A DNA stretch of 64,000 bases from the NCBI RefSeq assembly GCF_900108275.1, contig NZ_FNVD01000001.1, positions 496,001 to 560,000 on the forward strand, written 5' to 3'. Within the stretch, counting starts at the first letter, position 1. Each line of letters starts with the position of its first letter. The position numbers and the translations under genes were made by a program. The notes below the pieces were generated by a model, which ran no database searches, had not been told where the DNA came from, and was given only the letters and a program-made list of their open reading frames with translations. Positions 61,277-64,000 of this stretch are shown in pieces. The stretch is from Jhaorihella thermophila. GTDB taxonomy: Bacteria > Pseudomonadota > Alphaproteobacteria > Rhodobacterales > Rhodobacteraceae.

Positions 61277-62506
61277 TCAGAGCACGCGGTCAAGCGCCTC
61301 GATCAGTTGCGTGACCTCTGCCTGGCTGGTGTAATGGACAAAGCTCAGCCGCAGCACGCCCTTGTCCGGATCCACCCCCATCGCCTGCAGCAGCCGCACC
61401 GCGTAGAAGTCGCCGCCCCCGGCCATGATCCCGTGTTCGGCCAGCTCGGCCGCCACCGGCTCGGCGGCGCGGCCGGCCAGTTCCAGTGCCACGGTGGGGG
61501 CGCGGTTCGCGGCCTCGGCCGTCCCGATCAGACGCACGCCGGGGCGGTCCTTCAGAAAATCGAGAAGCGGCTGCAACAGGTTGATTTCATGGGCCCGCAT
61601 CAGATCGTGGACGAAGGCCGCGCAGTCTTCGCCGCCGCCCCCCGGCCCGCCGTGATGGGCGCTCAGCGCCTGCACATAATCCGCCATGCCCGCACAGGCC
61701 GCCACCTGCGCGTGATCGGGACCCGCCGGCGTGAACCGCTTGCAGAGCACGCCCCCGTTGAAGAAATGCGCCTGGTTGGGCAGCATTTCGCCCAGGGCCC
61801 GCCGGATCACCATGATCCCCTGATGCGGCCCGTAGGTCTTGTAGGACGAGAACAGGTAGACATCCGGCCCCATCTGCCCCACATCCGGAAACCCGTGCGG
61901 AGCATAGGACACGCCGTCCACGCAGACGAAGGCCCCGGCCGCGTGGGCCATCGCGGTGATTTCGACCACCGGGTTGATCTCGCCCACCACGTTTGAACAG
62001 TGCGGAAAACAGACCAGCCGCACCTTTTCGTCCAGCAGCGGCTCGAGCCGTTCGGGGTCCAGATGCCCGGTTTCGGGGTCGATCTGCCACTCCCGGATCT
62101 CGATCCCCGCCTCTGCCAGACGCCGCCACGGACCGGAATTGGCCTCGTGATCCTGGTTGGTGACGACGATCGCCTCGCCCGGGCTCATCCACTGGCGAAA
62201 AGCCTGCGCCAGAACATAGGTGTTCTGCGACGTGGACGGGCCGAAACTCAGCTCGTCGGTCGCCACTCCCAAAAGCGCGGCCATGCGGCGGCGCGCCTCG
62301 TCCATCTCCTCGCCACCCAGCCGGCTGGCCTCGAAGGGACCAAAGGGCTGCACCTTGCGCGTTCGGTAAAACCGGTCAAGCCGGTTCAGAACCTGTCGAC
62401 AAGTATATGATCCCCCGGCATTTTCAAAAAAGGCCTGCCCCTGCAGAGAGGCCTCGGAAAAGGCGGGGAACTGGCTTCGAACGAAATCGATATCAAGCTG
62501 GGTCAC
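61277..62506 (-). CDS. Class V aminotransferase/cysteine desulfurase-like PLP enzyme
   Basis: 409 aa. FFENAGGSYTCRQVLNRL near residue 25 is the substrate/PLP entry, NQDHEANSGPWRR near 120, CVDGVSYAPHG near 210 carries the Asp, and SSYKTYGPHQG near 235 carries the PLP Lys. No conserved catalytic Cys loop is obvious, so it may be a lyase or aminotransferase in place of a sulfur donor. It starts with GTG at 62506 behind AAGGAGCG; the frame is open earlier but lacks signals. The substrate is unknown. Confidence 0.85.
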   Translation of the reverse strand: MTQLDIDFVRSQFPAFSEASLQGQAFFENAGGSYTCRQVLNRLDRFYRTRKVQPFGPFEASRLGGEEMDEARRRMAALLGVATDELSFGPSTSQNTYVLAQAFRQWMSPGEAIVVTNQDHEANSGPWRRLAEAGIEIREWQIDPETGHLDPERLEPLLDEKVRLVCFPHCSNVVGEINPVVEITAMAHAAGAFVCVDGVSYAPHGFPDVGQMGPDVYLFSSYKTYGPHQGIMVIRRALGEMLPNQAHFFNGGVLCKRFTPAGPDHAQVAACAGMADYVQALSAHHGGPGGGGEDCAAFVHDLMRAHEINLLQPLLDFLKDRPGVRLIGTAEAANRAPTVALELAGRAAEPVAAELAEHGIMAGGGDFYAVRLLQAMGVDPDKGVLRLSFVHYTSQAEVTQLIEALDRVL

Positions 62507-62633
62507 GCGTGGCGCTCCTTGAGTCTCACCTTTGGTTTCCGTCCCGGCGCGCCCGGCAGACCGGGCCGCGCCCCAATCTGGCAGGTCTTCCAGCCGAGCC
62601 GGTGAACCGGCGCACCCGCGGCCCAGCGGCAGC

Positions 62634-62683
62634 CGCGGCGGGACCGGCCCGCCGCGACGCATCCGGGCTAGCGCATCGCCCGG
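62634..62683 (-). terminator. Two GC hairpins downstream of acuI
   Basis: On the minus strand after the acuI stop: first a 6-bp stem (62663-62668 with 62678-62683), then a perfect 9-bp stem (62634-62642 with 62648-62656). Neither is followed by a T-run. They probably mark the 3' end of the dmdA-acuI message. The remainder of the gap to the aminotransferase start holds no clear signal. Confidence 0.4.
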
Positions 62684-62701
62684 AGCAGTTCAAGCGCCCG
62701 A

Positions 62702-63697
62702 TCAGGCGTTGACGTCAACGACCACCCGGCCCTTGACGCGACCCTTGAGGATATCCGCCCCCAGCTGCGGCAGATCGGCCAGCGTGGCCGGCTGCACCAT
62801 CGCCTCGAGCTTGTCCATCGGCAGATCGCGGGCGATCCGTTCCCAAGCGCGCAGGCGGTTTTCATAGGGCTGCATCACCGAATCGATCCCCAGCAGGTTC
62901 ACCCCACGCAGGATGAAGGGCGTGATCAGCGCCCCTTCGATCGCGGCGCCGCCGGCCAGCCCGACCGCGGCGACCGAGCAGCCATATTTCATCTGCTTGA
63001 GCACCCGACCCAGCATCGCGCCCGCGACCGCATCGACGCAACCGGCCCAGGTCTCGCTCTCCAGCGGCTTGCGCGTCACCTCGCTCAACTCCTCGCGTGG
63101 CACGATCCGGCTGGCGCCCAGCCCGCGCAGATAGTCCTCGGTTTCAGGCCGCCCCGTGACGGCTGCCACCTCGTAACCGAGATTGCCCAGGATCGCGGTC
63201 GCCACCGACCCCACGCCGCCGGCAGCCCCGGTCACCAGAACCGGCCCGTGTCCCGGTTCCAGCCCGTGCTTCTCCAGCGCCATCACCGACAGCATCGAGG
63301 TGAACCCGGCGGTCCCGACCGCCATTGCCTGCCGCGTACTCAGCCCCTCGGGGAGCGGAACCAGCCAGTCGGCCTTGACACGGGCCTTCTGCGCATAGCC
63401 CCCCCAATGCGCCTCGCCCACGCGCCAGCCGGTCAGAATCACCTTGTCGCCGGGCTTGTAGCGCGGATCGGAGGATTCTTCGACCGTGCCGGCAAAGTCG
63501 ATCCCCGGCACATGCGGATATTTCCGCACAAGCCCGCCGCCCGGCCCGATGCACAGCCCATCCTTGTAGTTCACCGTCGAATATTCGACCGCCACCAGAA
63601 CCTCGGCCTCGGGCAGATCGTCGACGCCGATCTGCTCCACCGCCGCGCTGGTCTTGCCGCTTTCCTCGTCCTTGCGCACCACCAATGCGTTGAACAT
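62702..63697 (-). CDS. acuI: Acryloyl-CoA reductase (AcuI)
   Basis: 331 aa medium-chain reductase without zinc ligands. The N-terminus STVNYKDGLCIGPGGGLVRK and the Rossmann loop VTGAAGGVGSVATAILGNLG near residue 150 are characteristic of the YhdH/AcuI branch. It reduces acryloyl-CoA to propionyl-CoA with NADPH, detoxifying acrylate formed from DMSP and 3-hydroxypropionate. The ATG at 63697 follows AAAGGAGAAATC. Placement behind a dmdA 3' end is the standard Roseobacter arrangement and supports the assignment over a generic quinone reductase. Confidence 0.92.
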   Translation of the reverse strand: MFNALVVRKDEESGKTSAAVEQIGVDDLPEAEVLVAVEYSTVNYKDGLCIGPGGGLVRKYPHVPGIDFAGTVEESSDPRYKPGDKVILTGWRVGEAHWGGYAQKARVKADWLVPLPEGLSTRQAMAVGTAGFTSMLSVMALEKHGLEPGHGPVLVTGAAGGVGSVATAILGNLGYEVAAVTGRPETEDYLRGLGASRIVPREELSEVTRKPLESETWAGCVDAVAGAMLGRVLKQMKYGCSVAAVGLAGGAAIEGALITPFILRGVNLLGIDSVMQPYENRLRAWERIARDLPMDKLEAMVQPATLADLPQLGADILKGRVKGRVVVDVNA

Positions 63698-63725
63698 GTG
63701 ATTTCTCCTTTCCGAACCGTCCCCG

Positions 63726-63780
63726 GTCCCTTCATCTTGCTTCAAATACTCCGGGGAGCGCGAGGGGCAGCGCCCCTCGC
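63726..63780 (-). repeat. 3' hairpin element, type A, between dmdA and acuI
   Basis: On the minus strand: a perfect 9-bp stem (63772-63780 with 63760-63768, loop GCT), then a tail with GAGTATTTGAAGCAAGATG. It starts 20 nt after the dmdA stop and ends about 28 nt before the acuI ATG, so it may tune acuI expression relative to dmdA. Confidence 0.75.
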
Positions 63781-63800
63781 CCCCGCCCCAGCCATCGTCA

Positions 63801-64000
63801 CTACCGCCAGAACCTTTCCTGCACGGTCGCTCTGCGCATCCCATGCTCGGTTTCGACTTCGATCACCGTGCCCGGATCCCAGTGCGACCGGTCCACCATG
63901 CCGATCGCCACGTTCACTCCGAACTCCGGGCTGAACACGGCCGACGCGATCTGTCCCACGCGCCGCCCGCCGGCAAGCAACGGCCAGGCCCGGGTGCAGG
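63801..64000 (-). CDS. dmdA: DMSP demethylase DmdA, C-terminal part only
   Basis: The gene runs off the right edge; 66 codons are visible, ending in TAG at 63801. The peptide includes GGRRVGQIASAVFSPEFGVN, then VAIGMVDRSHWDPGT and the end QERFWR. This is the aminomethyltransferase (GcvT) C-terminal barrel as found in DmdA, which transfers a methyl group from DMSP to tetrahydrofolate. Position directly upstream of acuI makes DmdA far more likely than GcvT or a sarcosine-type enzyme. Confidence 0.8.
   Translation of the reverse strand, partial: CTRAWPLLAGGRRVGQIASAVFSPEFGVNVAIGMVDRSHWDPGTVIEVETEHGMRRATVQERFWR

Overview
The window looks like a chromosome segment of a marine-type Rhodobacteraceae (Roseobacter lineage) alphaproteobacterium. 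The evidence is the high GC, a dmdA-acuI junction (DMSP degradation) at the right edge, a trgA-trgB-cysK tellurite-resistance locus, an IalB-family protein, a LsrB/VtlR-type LysR regulator, two complete branched-chain-amino-acid-type (Liv/HAAT) ABC transporters, and a family of short hairpin elements placed just 3' of genes. I see no rRNA, tRNA, CRISPR array, prophage or insertion sequence.

Left third (1-23.8 kb): an acyl-CoA catabolic region. A partial LysR gene diverges from gcdH. An SDR follows. Next come a minus-strand set (enoyl-CoA hydratase, serine hydrolase, acetoacetyl-CoA synthetase, TesB thioesterase), a plus-strand glutathione-type trio (GST, SDR, DsbA-like isomerase) and a minus-strand livKHMGF operon. 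Finally there is a tight eight-gene minus-strand operon (two acyl-CoA dehydrogenases, two SDRs, nitronate-monooxygenase-like protein, histidine-phosphatase-like protein, APH-type phosphotransferase, IclR regulator), divergent from a quinone oxidoreductase. The gene mix recalls the kinase/acyl-CoA-dehydrogenase chemistry used on 4-hydroxyacyl-CoAs, so this is my main candidate for an undescribed pathway.

Middle (23.8-46.7 kb): histidine phosphatase plus class II DAHP synthase, a GlxA/AraC regulator, a PQQ-type sugar dehydrogenase, a second complete liv system (SBP, livG, livF, livH, livM), a HerA-like ATPase and an IalB protein. An lpxD-ACP-ketoacyl synthase mini-operon follows, with a hairpin over the lpxD Shine-Dalgarno, then an L,D-transpeptidase divergent from a DUF882 protein. 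A fused indolepyruvate ferredoxin oxidoreductase diverges from the LsrB/VtlR-like gene. Directly behind the latter lies a likely AbcR-type small RNA (about 46524-46645) with its own LysR box and rho-independent terminator. AbcR RNAs are known to repress amino-acid ABC transporters, and this window carries two such transporters.

Right third (46.8-64 kb): an envelope and osmotic-stress neighbourhood. It holds an MscS gene broken by an in-frame TAA, YihY and AI-2E-family membrane proteins, a small coiled-coil/DUF883-like/holin-like trio, a HAD-family gene broken by a 14-bp tandem duplication, and a cardiolipin synthase. A minus-strand operon trgA-trgB-cysK-mscS-alaX-K+ channel follows, then a class V aminotransferase, acuI and the 3' end of dmdA.
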